DNA from: Branchiostoma floridae
Taxonomy: Eukaryota; Chordata; Leptocardii; Amphioxiformes; Branchiostomatidae
DNA: 64,000 bases
Reading direction: 5' to 3'
NCBI RefSeq assembly: GCF_000003815.2
Contig: NC_049986.1
Location: forward strand, 23,786,837 to 23,850,836
The notes under the pieces were generated by a model, which was not told where the DNA came from, searched no databases, and saw only the letters and a list, made by a program, of their open reading frames with translations. The position numbers and the translations under genes are program-made. Shown in pieces: positions 1 through 12,586 of this stretch (position 1 is the first letter of the stretch; each line of letters starts with the position of its first letter).

Positions 1-165
1 CATACTTCTCGGTCAACTGACTCCTCATCTGGTATGTTATCCATCTGTATTGGTCCAATTTGTACTATTTTTCCCGCGACCCGTGGAGCCTGGTAGAGAC
101 TAAGAGCTTCATACGCACCTCAAACGGACTTGGATATATACGCAGGTGTGACCCCACCTTAACAA
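1..165. mobile_element. Foldback MITE arm at the window edge
   Basis: Right arm of the same family (gagcctggtagagactaaga, then gtgaccccacc). The left part is outside the window. Confidence 0.65.
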
Positions 166-946
166 CAACAAGGAGAGGCCGCGAGACATGAAGAAAAGGT
201 AGAAAAACTAGAAAGCCTAATAAAAACACTGAAATACATTTTAAAACACAACCGGAGCCTAACCTCTGCTTGGACAGTAATTTTGACTGACAGTGGCTGC
301 TCTGGGTCATATTACCAAACCGGGCCCGGCCGGGATATTTTTTTTTGTTCCCATAAGCTTCCCGGTCGGGCCCAGGTTTAGAAAAAATGTGAACTAAATG
401 CCAGATGCCATGGAAACTCCCCAAAATGGAGACATCCTGTTTGGTGACCTCTGACCTCCAGAACCGGTTCTTCGGCTGTAGTAGGCTGTAGGCTGAGTTA
501 GTTTTGTGACATTTGTTTGTAGCTATGGATGACGAATGAGAATAGGGCCACAGCAAGTAGGGACGAAACATGGTATCACAGCCAACAAGGCATTCATTCC
601 TGCATTCAAGACATGTACTACTAAGTGTAGTAAAAGGGACACTACTGTGGTACAACGGTAAAGTTGGCAGCTACACTCATGGCTTCCATATCGGTGCCAC
701 TTCTACTTCAACATTCCAACTAGTTTCATTTCTACAACTAAAACAACAGTCCAACAGGTACCTTGCAAGTGCCACTTCTACAAGTACGATCATTAGGCTA
801 CAAATGCTCATTTTGGTAATTTTTCATAAAATTTACTTGCTGCGGCCTAACGGGTTAAAACACACACGCACATTCTGATACGGCACATGGCTCCACCGCT
901 TTCAATGTGCCATGGGCATGGCAATCTAGTTTTTTTTTTAGTGTTA

Positions 947-1307
947 GGCAACACCAATTTAATTTCTTGGTTCACGGATTTTTTCATGAAAAATATGGAG
1001 CGAGAGGGCGAAATAAAAATAAAAATTGTAAAATGGTTGGGGTAAAGGTAACGGCTAATCCAAAACATAAAGAAAAAAAGTTTTCAGCTTGAAAAAAGTA
1101 CTGAAACACTATTTTTGTACAGTAACAGCACCTGTACCCACCCTTTAAGGAGCTTATAATATAAAGGCCAATTTGCTACACCAGAAAGTTGGTGAATGGT
1201 TTCATTAAGGGTGAAAATTTTCTGAGTGTTAATTTTTATTTTTATTTTTTTCCCCAGAAAATAGGAGCGAGCGAATCCGTGAACCAAGAAATTAAATCGG
1301 TGTGGCC
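947..1307. mobile_element. MITE, PIF/Harbinger-like (TTA target duplication)
   Basis: Inverted ends starting GGC and sharing aacaccaatttaatttcttgg and a gaatccgtgaacc core, flanked by TTA at 944-946 and 1308-1310. Same family as 10483-10745 and 53783-54126, and a half copy at 9060-9130. Three-base TWA duplications are typical of PIF/Harbinger. Confidence 0.8.
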
Positions 1308-1319
1308 TTAAGTCTTATA

Positions 1320-2695
1320 TACTCTTTATGTATATGTATGTTAAGTCTTATATACTCTTTATGTACTCTTATACTCTTTGGGCTTCTATCATATATAGCC
1401 TTGACTCTGGTGGTAAGCTACTGATACTCGTATCATACTCAGACTTGTGCTCTCAGACTTGGATACAAGTGAGTTAGACCGCCGCGGGCAAAAACAACTG
1501 CCACAGGCTCTCCTTTCTCTTTTTACCACCAGAGAGTGGAACGAACTTGAGCCTGGTGTTCCGATCAGGTCAAAACTGAACTTGTACTTTTGTAAATATT
1601 GCTAACACTCCAAATCCACCTGACTGTAGTGAGAACTTTGGCAGACACAAGATCAGTTGCCTATGCTCATTACATTTTCATACCTTTATTTTTAAGTTTA
1701 ATTCCATGTATGGTTGGCTTCTTTTTTTTTTCTTTTTTAAAGAAATATATATCACAAACTTCTGATCATCCCATTTACTAGTACTACCTAAGATAAAGAG
1801 TAGAAAAACGCCTTGGATTTAGTCGGTACTGAAAAAACTATCTCTGCATTACTGTGTCCTTTTCTGGTGTACTGTGGTATTCTCGTGTACTTAAGATATC
1901 TTTCTGAATTATAAAGTTACTAACACTGATGTATAAGGTATAGATCACATTCATATCGGTAAAAAAAAAAAAAGCTGTGAAATTAGAAATGACTGGATAA
2001 CTTGATAGAATGCACGTAACCCCAAAAAAATTTAAAACAGAATGGTTTGTCTGTGGGTTTTTTTTTCCGACTCGTGTATTTGTTCAATTATGTATGTTGA
2101 TAATGACCACAGGAGGAGTAGCTACATGTACTGGTATGTTATCAAGTTATTGAACATAATTGAAGTCAAACTCAAACTTGAATAGATTATTGTTGAAGAG
2201 GCTCATTGGACACTTATGAATACAGTTACAATAATATTCTTCAAACAGTGACTGTTTTTATAAGGCATAGATACATACCTCATGTTCAGAGCAGTTAAAT
2301 TACCACTATATACAAATCTGCATAGGCGATAATGTAAAAGTTAGCAAGTTCAGAGTGTCATAATCTCGTCCGTGAACATTCCATGTAATAAGAACTCACC
2401 CCACACAGCAGCCTGCTATCTCAAGTGTCCAAAAGTCTAATCTTTAAACTTTCTGACCAGCGCAAGATATTTCAGCGGTCAAAAGTGCCGCCATCTTGCC
2501 TTTCCATGACATCATTTTAGGGACTGACCACTTCAAATTAGGGGTCAGCACAGGCCTAAAAGATTAACCAAAACCTTGTTTTTTTGCCAAATCTGAGCAA
2601 CCTACACTGTCTCACCAATATTAAATGTTACTTACATTTTCCTGCTAAAAGTCGAAAATAGGCTAAAATACTGTGCCTGCATCAATTAGGGTCAT
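1320..2695. other. No gene seen
   Basis: AT-rich sequence with one short tandem (agtcttatatactctttatg twice near 1311-1370). No exon-like stretch was recognised. Confidence 0.6.
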
Positions 2696-2699
2696 TGCC

Positions 2700-3102
2700 C
2701 TTCAATGTCTTGCAGCACATATTGTTGACGGAGTGACCAAGTCTCGCGAGAGAACACGAGACTATGTCAGGCTTGTGTAGATCATCTGCCCCCCTCCCCC
2801 CACCTCGGTACGGAGAAGAGGTAGGTAGGACTTGGACAGCTCCCAGCCTTCGTTGCGGTTCAGCTTCGCACCCTCCAGCTGTATGTGGACAGCCTCCTTA
2901 ATCTTTCTGTGGGCCTTGCGTGCTTCTTCGTCAATGATTTCAATATTATTAGTAAGTGACTGCCGGTAACAAAGTGACGCGACTGGAGGGTAAAGGGATC
3001 ATTTAAGTTGTCCCGAGCATATAAATGACCTAAGTTGTCCCGAGAATATAAAAGAGACTATTTCACTCCGTAAAAATATGTGCTGCAAGACATCGAAAAT
3101 TT
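2700..3102. mobile_element. Inverted-repeat element
   Basis: caatgtcttgcagcacatat at 2704 faces its inverse at about 3080, with gacggagtga continuing the arms. No clear target duplication. Confidence 0.5.
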
Positions 3103-3249
3103 GGAGGTATGTCTTTATACCTTTAAAACGAGTCACTGGAAGAATATTGTAGTAATTGAATAGGTGAGAATTAAAACAAAATCCTCCCGCCTGAATGCCA
3201 ACAGAACCTACCAGTGAAACCTTAGCAGGTTATTACTCAAGGCAATACT

Positions 3250-3440
3250 GTAAATGCAGACATGTTCGCGGTGGATTAATGTTCGCGGTTTTTGTGGCAA
3301 ACACTTTACCGCGAACATAAATCCACCGCGAACATTTTTCTATTAAGGTATTAGACTGCAGTCGATGGTGTTACCGCGAAATTAAATCCACCGCGAAAAT
3401 AATTTTCCCGCTACCGTGTAATTGAATCCCCGCGGACTTA
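3250..3440. repeat. CGCGAA-rich inverted repeat, family member 1
   Basis: Alternating ttcgcggt and accgcgaa blocks (tgttcgcggtttttgtgg, taaatccaccgcgaac). A second member lies at 28985-29112. Confidence 0.6.
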
Positions 3441-3616
3441 AATGTACTTACAGTAACAGGTAACTACAAGACATCTAGTACACGCAAAAGAAAGTAAAAG
3501 TGATCTCGATCCAGTTAAGCGCCCTGAAAAGATATTCTTCCATCGGTTGTCACAGAGAAGACAAATGCTTTGTATTGTTTTGAGTATTGCCTATTCACAA
3601 TCAGGTCCACGTTCAG

Positions 3617-4672
3617 GTCCGGTGTGACAGCGATCTCCCGGGGGCGAAATCACCAGCGATCTCGCCCTCCCCGGCTAGTGATCTCGCCCCCCTACCTCGC
3701 CCCCCTTTAGCGATTTCGCCCCCCCCCCCAAAAAAAACGGGTTTACATAACATTTTAGAAGTTGATTGGTATAAATCACAAAATCCAGTTTCAGAATGAT
3801 ATAAGTACACGAGTTTGATACATAACTCCATTCATAGTATCAATATTAACGTAATTACATGGTAATAAGATAGTTGAACTTGTTTCAGACAAGTAGGGTT
3901 GGGTCCCTTGTATTCCCATTATTGCATATACCTGAGTCTTGACATAAGATGTATTTCATTGTATTCATCTGTCCTCAAGAAACCTATATATCTCCAATAT
4001 GAAGTTTCTACCATGAAGTGACCACAAAAGAACTATGTAATGTCTTTATTAATCATGCAAATATTAGGTATTAATTAGAATAACGCACATTTTGGTATAT
4101 GCACCTGGCCAAGGAATATCTTCACCTCCAACATGACTGTTTTTTCTAGTATTTAGGAACTGATGCTTTTACCCGTGTTTCTTAAGACTGGTACTTTACC
4201 AGTGTTTGTGTAGCATTTAGCAACAGATATATCAACTTGCGCGTAGATAGTGTTTATAATGAGAAACTATTATTCACGTGTGTTTTTGTTAATGCTTTGG
4301 AAATGTTCCCAGCACAAGAAAGAAAACACTGTGACAAATTGAAAACATATAGCTGACGTATTCCGTACCATAGACGGTGTTGATTTATACGTTCGCAGTA
4401 GCACTGTTTTTATGCCACCTCAGCTGCAAAAATTGTCTTTTTCATTTCAATGTCATGTTTGCACCGAACTATATAGTATCGACTTTCGAGGTATGACATC
4501 TTACGGTACTGGAATAAGGTGCCATATAGGTATCAGGTAACACACCATATACGTTACTCCCCAGGTGCAGTATAGTACCAGGTAGCGCACCTGTAATATG
4601 TAGTAACCAGCTGCTCTTGGGGGGGGCGAGATCGCTGGGGGGGCGAGATCGCTGTCACACCGGACCTGGATC
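3617..4672. mobile_element. Inverted copy of the GC-run element, homologous to 12967-14135
   Basis: Both ends read gtgtgacagcgatctc in inverted order with blocks of CCCCCC or GGGGGG. The interior matches the 13 kb element in the opposite orientation (for example gcagctgctcttgg near 4610 against its reverse near 13077). An outer hAT-type end seems to persist at about 4680-4700 (ccggtacccgtccctgg) but not on the left. Confidence 0.75.
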
Positions 4673-5244
4673 TGAATTTCCGGTACCCGTCCCTGGTGCC
4701 AAACACAATGTCTAGTTTGATCTTCTGGTGTGTTTTGCCTTGAGGTGGTTTAACCAGTCTGATCCGATGCAGTTTTTACTTATAATAAGTGTACATGTCA
4801 AGGCTGATGTGTTATGCCAAAACTGACAAATCCTACCGCGTGTAGTGGCAAACACAGTGTCTATCTTGATCTTCAGTCTGGTGTGAGTGGATCAAACCTT
4901 ACAGTCTGGTCTTACCAAGGAGCTTTTATCAGGTCTTACACAGCTTACTGTACAAAATTGGTGTGTAATAAAGCTGTCTGAACACCAACAGAACCTACCA
5001 GTTAAACCCAGCAGAACCGTTATCACACGAGGCGATCTGACAACTATACGATACACGGGAAAGAGTAAAAGTAACAGTGATCTCGATCCAGTTAAGCTTA
5101 CTGAAGACCCATTCTTCCACTGGTCGCTATGTACACAATTCATTAGTAGCAGCAGTACTGGACTTTTTTTTTTCTACTGATATGAATACAGAAATCAAGT
5201 AAGGAAAGTTCACTAGAAGTCTCTAGATATCCTGTGGGTGCGAT

Positions 5245-5533
5245 TACCCTGGGAAAACGCAGACTCCTACGAGGCACGCAAAGTTTACCGATCCCTACAA
5301 CACGCACGCACGGGACACCCGCCGCCTAACACCCGCCAGCCCTCGTACCAGCTGGCCCCTACTAACACGAGCCTCTTTCGAGAAGCGAGCGATGTTGGGG
5401 ACCGTAGCGTAAGTAGGGCCAGCTGGTAGTGGGGCGGTGCATAGAGGCGGGAGGGCGCGCGTTTGGCAGGGGATCGGTAACTCTTATTTGCGACTCTTAT
5501 TTGCGAAGCTTCTCGAGCAGGTTTCCCAGGGTA
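5245..5533. mobile_element. Foldback element with 9-bp target duplication
   Basis: Ends TACCCTGGGAAA and inverse, flanked by GGGTGCGAT at 5236-5244 and 5534-5542. Further inverted blocks lie inside (taccagctggcccctact). Nine bases fits Mutator-like or Foldback elements. Confidence 0.72.
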
Positions 5534-5544
5534 GGGTGCGATTT

Positions 5545-7485
5545 GATCGCAAGTGTAGGACTATCCAAGCGTATTTGTTTGCCCCCAGAGTATAACCTTT
5601 AGCTCGACCTCATAACCACCGCACACAGAAACGACAATCATGTTTTAAAAATTTGAGAAAAAGAATTTTCTATAAGTTATTACCGCACACAAGAGTTCTT
5701 ATTACAGGGGGGTTTGAGCAACATAATGAAGGGAACTGCTTTACTTGTGTCGGGTTCATGATTTCGCCCCTCTGCCAACTTCTTATTCAAACCAAGAAAG
5801 AATGATTTCTTAATAGCCTTAACGTGTAATGTTTGCAATAAAGCCCCTTAGGTTTGTAAAAGTTATCAGATTCCTAAAGCGATGGTGATAGGATAAAAAA
5901 AGGGGGTAGAAAGTAGAAGCTTATATTTTTAGTGAAGAATTGTTGAACTTGTGAACGCCGCAAGGGGGCGTGCACGAGGCGTTAGCCATATCTTGCAGCA
6001 GAGGTTTCCATCACACAAACATGACACCGGAAACGGAAACAAAGTAATAGGAGCCATATCATATATCTAAAATAACGGTAGCAGTAGCTTCTTAATGATA
6101 AAATCTGACGGCCATTTTGGGTGAAAGGTCGTGGTAAGATAGTAGCTATAGAATACAGTATTGTATGATAAAATCATCCCAGAACCGTTAGAGAAAAGAA
6201 AAGATTGTGCCGCTTCATTTCAAGTTTCATCAACAGACAGTCAAACCAGGTGTGTGGATTTTCTGCTTTTCGTGCTTAATTCCATCTCAGTTTGGGTGTC
6301 CTTCTGTTTCTGGAGGGAATCAATCCTCCCACCCTTCCCATAGCTGTTTACGGACACTAACCCCGGAAACACACAGGTTTTCCTTTTTGTCACAGTCGTA
6401 TATTATAATATATTCCAGTATTCTTGTGACGTTTTGATAGCAATCTGGCCTTATCTTCAGTACATGTAGAGAAAACGCAACATTTAACTCGGGAAATTGT
6501 GTGCCAGCGGAGTTGTCGTTGTTTTTGGGGATTACGGCAGAGGTGTAAACAACTGAACCAGTTTTTAACTAAAGACTTTATGTTTCCGCTTTCCGACATT
6601 TTCTGGAAAATAGATCAATAAATTGACAAGACAAGAAGACAGGCAGCTATATTGTTAAAATGTAAGCATGAAAATGTTTTTGTCCATTTTAAATGTAACT
6701 TAGCTCTTGTCACTGTACGGGCCTCGCAGGTGTTGTTTTAGCTAAAACCACACGAAAGGAAATCCTACATTGTTGTAAAACCACAACCGTCTTACCGACT
6801 GATATTCTGAAACGCTTCTTTTCCTTACGATTTTTCTCTTACCGTTTCTAAGTTTGCACAGCTTACTTACGTGCTAAGCTGCAATTTTGTGATTTTCATT
6901 TGTTTTTAAGTTATGTTAGATTTCAGTTATTCTATGGCTTCCAAGAAATAATATGAACTTCATACAAGCAAGCAGGAAAAGCCAACAGAATTAAGGTAGC
7001 ACTGCTAGTTTGACGTACTTGTAACTGAAAATGCACGGGGAATTTGACAATTGTACTTCTTTCATAATTATTTCTAGAAGTTCTTCATTATTCGGTTGAA
7101 AAATGTGCGCCTAATTTCAAACACACAGAAAATAAACAGTAACGAACAAACAGAAGGCCCACGTACGTATCTCTCTCAGCGAAAAGCCTGGGAAGTTTTT
7201 TTAACCCTCTGGTCAAGGATTTTTAGCACCCCTCCCCTCTCTCCACTTCATGACAGATGGAAAAATTATGGCTGTTTGTCGATTTCTGACTTTGCCCATG
7301 GGGGCTACTCTTGCATGATGAAGGGAAACAAAAGGAGCAAAATCAGAATATTCCAAGCGACAAAGAAATGTAAATAATGACAGCCACAGTCGACACAATT
7401 CTCTGAAAGTGTAGATCTGAATGGACACGTTTAACTGTGCCTGATTCTGTGACAGGATGTTTTATGGCCACACGGCATGCACAAA
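5545..7485. other. No gene seen
   Basis: No domain, convincing exon or repeat beyond short inverted pieces. Short open frames here show no protein-like pattern. Confidence 0.55.
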
Positions 7486-7489
7486 CCAG

Positions 7490-8405
7490 GTTTTACGCAT
7501 GCCCGGCTCTGATGTGGCCAGTCTCATCATCATCGGTCGGCTGAAGTTTCTTCCAAGACCTTCTGTCGGCAGCTAGATGACTAATTTGCTTCGCGGAGAT
7601 CTGGTCATTGTAATCTCCTAGGAACTGTTGAATGTACTTTAAATAGGAGGTAGCTTGGCGTCCTCGTCTGCTTTTCCCATGCGTTGGTACATAGAGTGCA
7701 TAGATATTGGCAGGTTCGTCCTCGGGCATGCGCAGGATATGACCAAGAAAGTTCAACTGCCTCGAGCGTACATGTTCAATCAGCGGCTTTGTTTGGGTTA
7801 GTTCATAAATCCTGGAGTTTGGTACCCGGTCTAGCCTTTTGATGTTCAGCATGATGCGAAAGCAAGAAGTAGCAAAGGAGTTGATTCTTTTCTCCATATC
7901 TTGTGTTAAGACCCAAGACTCGCACCCGTAAACAAGCACTGTGACACAGGAAGCCATGAACAGTTTCACTTTCGTAGCGATCGGGACAAGATCGCTCCTC
8001 CAGAGAGGTTCAAGTTTCCAAAACACGGCCCAGGCGAGTGCTCTGCGCCTCTTAAGGTCGGAACTACTTGAGGCCATGCTAGAACCAAGATATCTAAAGT
8101 CTTGCACCTCCTTGATCTCTTCTCCATAGACCTGGAGTAGCTGACCCGGGTCTGCATTGTAGCACATGTATTCGGTTTTAGGGACGCTTACAATTAGACC
8201 AAGCTCTGCTGCAGCTGTAGCAGTTTTTATCAGTTGCTCGTGTGCCCTTGCTCTTGCGGACTCCAGCAGAGCAATATCATCCGCGAAGTCTAAGTCGTTG
8301 ATCAGTTTTGCTGGATAACGACTGGAGGCCCTAGGATGTGTCACAATCCCCGAGTCACTGTCTGCTGTAGCCCTCCTCAGGAGGTAGTCAATGAGTAGTC
8401 AATGA
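7490..8405 (-). mobile_element. 5'-truncated non-LTR retrotransposon (reverse transcriptase C-terminal half)
   Basis: An open frame of 283 codons (8344-7493) begins just before the catalytic FADD motif of reverse transcriptase (FADDIALL). It continues through LVYGCESWVLT and FLGHILRM to a basic GKSRRGRQ stretch, the usual order in LINE ORF2 proteins. The frame can be read slightly further upstream (LIDYLLRR) to about 8400, where the element is truncated. The fingers, endonuclease and 5' part are missing. Clade assignment is not attempted. Confidence 0.85.
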
Positions 8406-8504
8406 GGCCAGCCTAACAACTTCTGATTCAAAGCACAAAAGAAGGATTTCTTGATAAAGCTTGTTGCTGTTAAGAGGTCACCCCATAGCTAATGATAACT
8501 CTTA

Positions 8505-8700
8505 CTGTGTACATGTAGGCAAATATATCCACGAATGTTTATACCGTAGAACCAATAGTGTAAATGACATGCTAGACCCAATATGTTGATGATTCATAAC
8601 TGTAGAAATCCATATGTCTCTTAAGTTGTACTGTAAGTAGTTGTTATAGACCTTACGAAAGCCACTGTACTTTTGTCGTGTCGATAAAGATTTCCATTAA
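8505..8700 (+). repeat. Dispersed repeat shared with 53238-53440
   Basis: Both copies contain ataccgtagaaccaatagtg, taaatgacatgctagaccc and agttgtactgtaagtagttg, and end near ataaagatt. Confidence 0.65.
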
Positions 8701-9049
8701 ACAAAACAAGAAACGGCAATCTTCTGAACGCCGCAAGGGAGCGTGCATGAGCCATTTCTTGCAATGGAGAATTCAAACACACAGACATCACACCGGTAAA
8801 AAAAAAAAACAAGTGCTTTTAAAAAAGCTGGCATTTTGCCAATGTTTGCGTGTGTGAACGTTTTTTTCTAGTTATTAGAATGTCATATAAATAAAACAGA
8901 GTAACTAAACCTGATATTGGCGCATGGAGAGATTCACATATGTGCCTGAATCTAGATCTAGACGCCACCTGTTAAAATTTGCGTGAACTGCAGCAAATTT
9001 CACTACACTGCCTGTTTTTGAGTGAGCTCTGTTGCGGGGCATTTTTAAG

Positions 9050-9132
9050 TTTGTTTTTTTTTTTTTATTTCTATTCGGCAAAAAAGCGAAGCGGCGAATC
9101 CGTTAACCAAAGAAATAAATTGGTGTGGCCAA
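9050..9132. mobile_element. Half copy of the PIF/Harbinger-like MITE
   Basis: Only the right inverted end (gcgaatccgttaaccaaag, then ggtgtggcc) is present. Confidence 0.5.
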
Positions 9133-9182
9133 ATGGATGTAAAAATTAGTATTTTAATGGATGTAAAAAAGAAAAAAAAAAA

Positions 9183-9256
9183 ATCTACCTCCCCGGATTC
9201 GAACCGGGTGCATTGGTTTAGAATGCGTAAGCTTTAACCACTGCGCCAGTGCGAAC
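9183..9256 (-). repeat. tRNA-derived SINE or tRNA pseudogene
   Basis: On the minus strand there is an A-box-like TGGCGCAGTGGTTA, a perfect B box GGTTCGAATCC with a 5-bp T stem, and a run of T as Pol III terminator. The acceptor arms do not pair, so it is not a working tRNA. Confidence 0.6.
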
Positions 9257-10482
9257 ATGTTGGAAAAATGCCTGTTTTAACAGGTTTAGAAATGTTTGGC
9301 ATGGATTGAACAGGTCCGTTCATCTCAACATCACTCCATCACAACGGCGACTATTCTGGCCTCAGAGCATTTTGCCGCTAAGGCGGCAAAATGCAAAAAA
9401 CGTGATATAAACCAGAATAGCGGCTGAGGTGGGTTATCATTGACGACCATTTTAGGTGAAAGGTCGTGGGAAGAGTACAGCTATCGAAGATTGTACGATA
9501 TCACAATCCCATACCCGTGCGTAAAGAGGACAGCAGATTCGTCGCAGTTTCCTCGACAGATTCAGGGGTAAGATACAACAAATCTATTACAACAGATCTA
9601 CAACTTCCCTTTTCGCATTAGGTGGCGCGATTGAAGTTATCAACCAAGCAATCGCAAACTACCACGAGTACACGTGTCTCCGCTTTAAGCCAAGAACCAA
9701 TGAGAGGGCCTATCTCTACTTCACCACAGCCAGCGGGTGAAACTGTTGCTTATTTTCTCTAGACGGAGTTGACTTGAGTAGGATAGCGTTGGATAATTTC
9801 AACGTTGTGAATGGGGAAAATCAGTTGAATTCCAGCTAATATTGGCCCAAATATTGGCTGCTATATGGATAACATTTTTTCTGTGAAATATTCTTTAAGA
9901 AAATTGTATAGCATTCCTGTAAATGTGAAATGATATCTTGTGCATCAACAATTGATGAACCAAAGCTCAACATAAAAACCCGTATTGCCAGTTGAACGAA
10001 TATGAGAGAAGCTACACGTGTAGTCAAGAATATTTCAATTCCAACATGAACACTGGTGGACGGCTAACGAAAGTGCCCTGATATTCCGCGTTAACTTGAA
10101 AGTTCATCTGTGTCGGTAGAATTATTCTTGAAATAGTTGAACTGCAATTTCGAACACAGATATTGGACTCACACACTTTTTCGACTGCACAGCATCGGTC
10201 TTTGTCAACGAATGAACAATCCACTGCAGTCGTGACGTTGTTATATAATCATGTTTTGTAGTACTTTGTGTATTGTGTCCATCTATTTTGTAATTATACT
10301 GAAGTAGCTACTGGTAAGTCCAGCAGACCTGGCGGTGTTGGAATGTAGCCGCCACCAGGCCATCTGGATTGTAGAATTTGCCAAATGATTCAGCCAATAA
10401 TTGTCACCCTTTGGTAGCAAGATTCCGCTTGCAAATATTCCCCTACAGCCAGTGTAGTGTGTCTCTCGCAGTGAAACGGTAA

Positions 10483-10745
10483 GGCCACACCAATTTAATC
10501 TGTTGGTTCTCGGATTATTAACAAAAAAATTGAAAAACCCTTAACTGGAAAAACACAATTATAACAAAGCCTGAGGGCCAGGTTTGTGCCTTGATGCACT
10601 CAGCTTTATGGCGGTGAATACAGTCATATTCAAGTTTTCCTTGAAGTTCCCACCCTGTAGTTTTATACCCTGTACTTTTAATTTTTTTTTTTAAATATTC
10701 TCACTTTAAAAAATCTGAGAACCAAGAAAATAAATTGGTATGGCC
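10483..10745. mobile_element. MITE, same PIF/Harbinger-like family
   Basis: Ends GGCCACACCAATTTAAT and its inverse, flanked by TAA at 10480-10482 and 10746-10748. More diverged inside than the other two full copies. Confidence 0.78.
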
Positions 10746-11400
10746 TAATGTAAAGATGCAAATCGTAATTCCATTAATTAAATCCATATCAGAGCTGAAC
10801 GTTGCAAAGATACCAAAAATCTGGGTATGCGACCTAAAAATCATGTGTGTAAGTAACCTTCGATTTCATATGGGGTAAAATCAGCGACTGAAAAGGCAAC
10901 GAAACACACAAGGCGTAAAGAGACTCGTTTTTTTTTTAAATTCACTGAACGACCGGTCAAATTTTAGGTCAAATTTAACTCAAGTGGACACACGCACCAC
11001 AGGGTGGTCAAGGTTCATGTGTGCGACATCTATTTATAGAATAAATGTTATCGTCCTTTTGGACCATGGTGTAACCAACGCCGGGCACTTGTTGTTGTAG
11101 ATTTGGGTCAAACGCGCTCCGCGGACCACGGGTCCAAACTCCAACGTCCAAGACTTGTTATTGGACCTACCAAGGACGTTATACGTTATATCAGAACGTC
11201 CTTGGACCTACGGTGGCACTCTTGGACTTTACGTTGACTACAAAGTTCGTTCGTATATATCACCGTACATGTTTTGCTGTTTTTTTTTTGTGTTTTTTTT
11301 TTCTAAATAAGTCAACTATGGCCTGGCTACTTTGTCTTGTTTGTAAAACTAACCTGCTCCCGAATATCAAGCTTATTAAGTTGAATGATCATCCTCTTAA

Positions 11401-11729
11401 GCCTGGGGCACAACCCGCCGTACGTGCAATTTGTCCGTAGGTTTTTTGTGGAGGCCACGTCCGCCACGTATTCCTGAAAACGTTCAGTCTGTACATGGCA
11501 GGTGCGTCGCCCGCACTGACACGTACGGAGGGCGAATCCACAGCCCGAACGCAGAGAAAGTTCTGCGTGCACTTAAATTTCTACGGCGTGTCTGCGTGCT
11601 CCCAAATCCGTGGGATTCGCCACGTGTTCGTGCGAAGACGGTACTTCCACTTACGGATACCAAAAGATTGCCCACGTTTTGGCACGTAGACAGCACGCAC
11701 TTGCAAGTACGGCGGGTTGTGCCCCTAGC
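11401..11729. mobile_element. MITE with TTAA flanks (piggyBac-like target)
   Basis: Inverted ends GGGGCACAACCCGCCGTAC sit just inside TTAA at 11397-11400 and 11730-11733. TTAA duplication is the piggyBac hallmark; the family assignment is inference. Confidence 0.7.
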
Positions 11730-12315
11730 TTAAGTCGGTCTTCAGTCTAATAACATGTGGGCATGATGATAGCACAAGACGGAATAAATGCGTTCCTGTA
11801 ATGTTTAAGCACTTGTGTTGGTAGAAGACTTTAGAACAAAAAGACACATTGTCGGGTAAATGTCAGATGGGTGCGAAAGGGCTCTCTCACATTCGTAGTA
11901 AGACAGATCCACAACAGTAGCTTCAGGGCATTCTCTAGAAATTGTCGCACGAATTGCAGCTTTGTGGCGGAAAGAGTTCTCTCCATGAAAATTGTGGCAA
12001 TCATGTGGTGTATATTGGTTATACATAATAGCCTGTATATGTACATGAGAGAAATGCTTATATAGACGAAGATTCTTTTTCCATGTGCAATACCTATTGT
12101 GCCTAAGAAATGTACTCTTACTTATACGATAGTGGACTTCGAATTACTCCCTGTACAGTAGCTTAGATACTCTGTTTTGACAAATGTACTATTTGTTTTA
12201 CGAGTAAAGCTTTGAAAAAAAATCTTTAAAAAAAGAGTTCTCTTCATGTTGATGTGGAACAAGTCTAAAGGTGTAGCCCCAGTCCGTTTGCGGACAGGCT
12301 TGCAGTACGCTGTGC

Positions 12316-12450
12316 CGGGGGCTATTGATATATTTATTGGTTTGGCTGTTCAGCACACACAGCCAGGGCTGCCCAACTAGCCTGTGGCTATTACAAAGGG
12401 CTAGCCTTGCTGACAAAAGCACAGACAATACAAATGGAATTTGACAGGAA
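12316..12450 (-). mobile_element. LINE 3' UTR fragment, same family as 14518-15014
   Basis: Shares the cagccagggctgcccaac core and an adjoining fragment (ttacaaagggctagcc) with the copy at 14.5 kb. No coding part was recognised. Confidence 0.6.
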
Positions 12451-12586
12451 AATATCATTATTAATATTAATATCAATATTCTAAGTACTGAGAAAAAAAA
12501 AACTTTAGATATACATGGTGTACGGGGGTTAACTGTACTTGACCATAAAGACAGCCGGCCCGGTGGCCTATAGAATATATGCCCAC

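Noticed and set aside
9183-9256. Functional tRNA gene
   Set aside because: The B box and T stem are good, but the acceptor arms do not pair and no anticodon stem is convincing.
11213-11440. Small hydrophobic protein
   Set aside because: It overlaps poly-T and the start of a MITE; no homology-like pattern.
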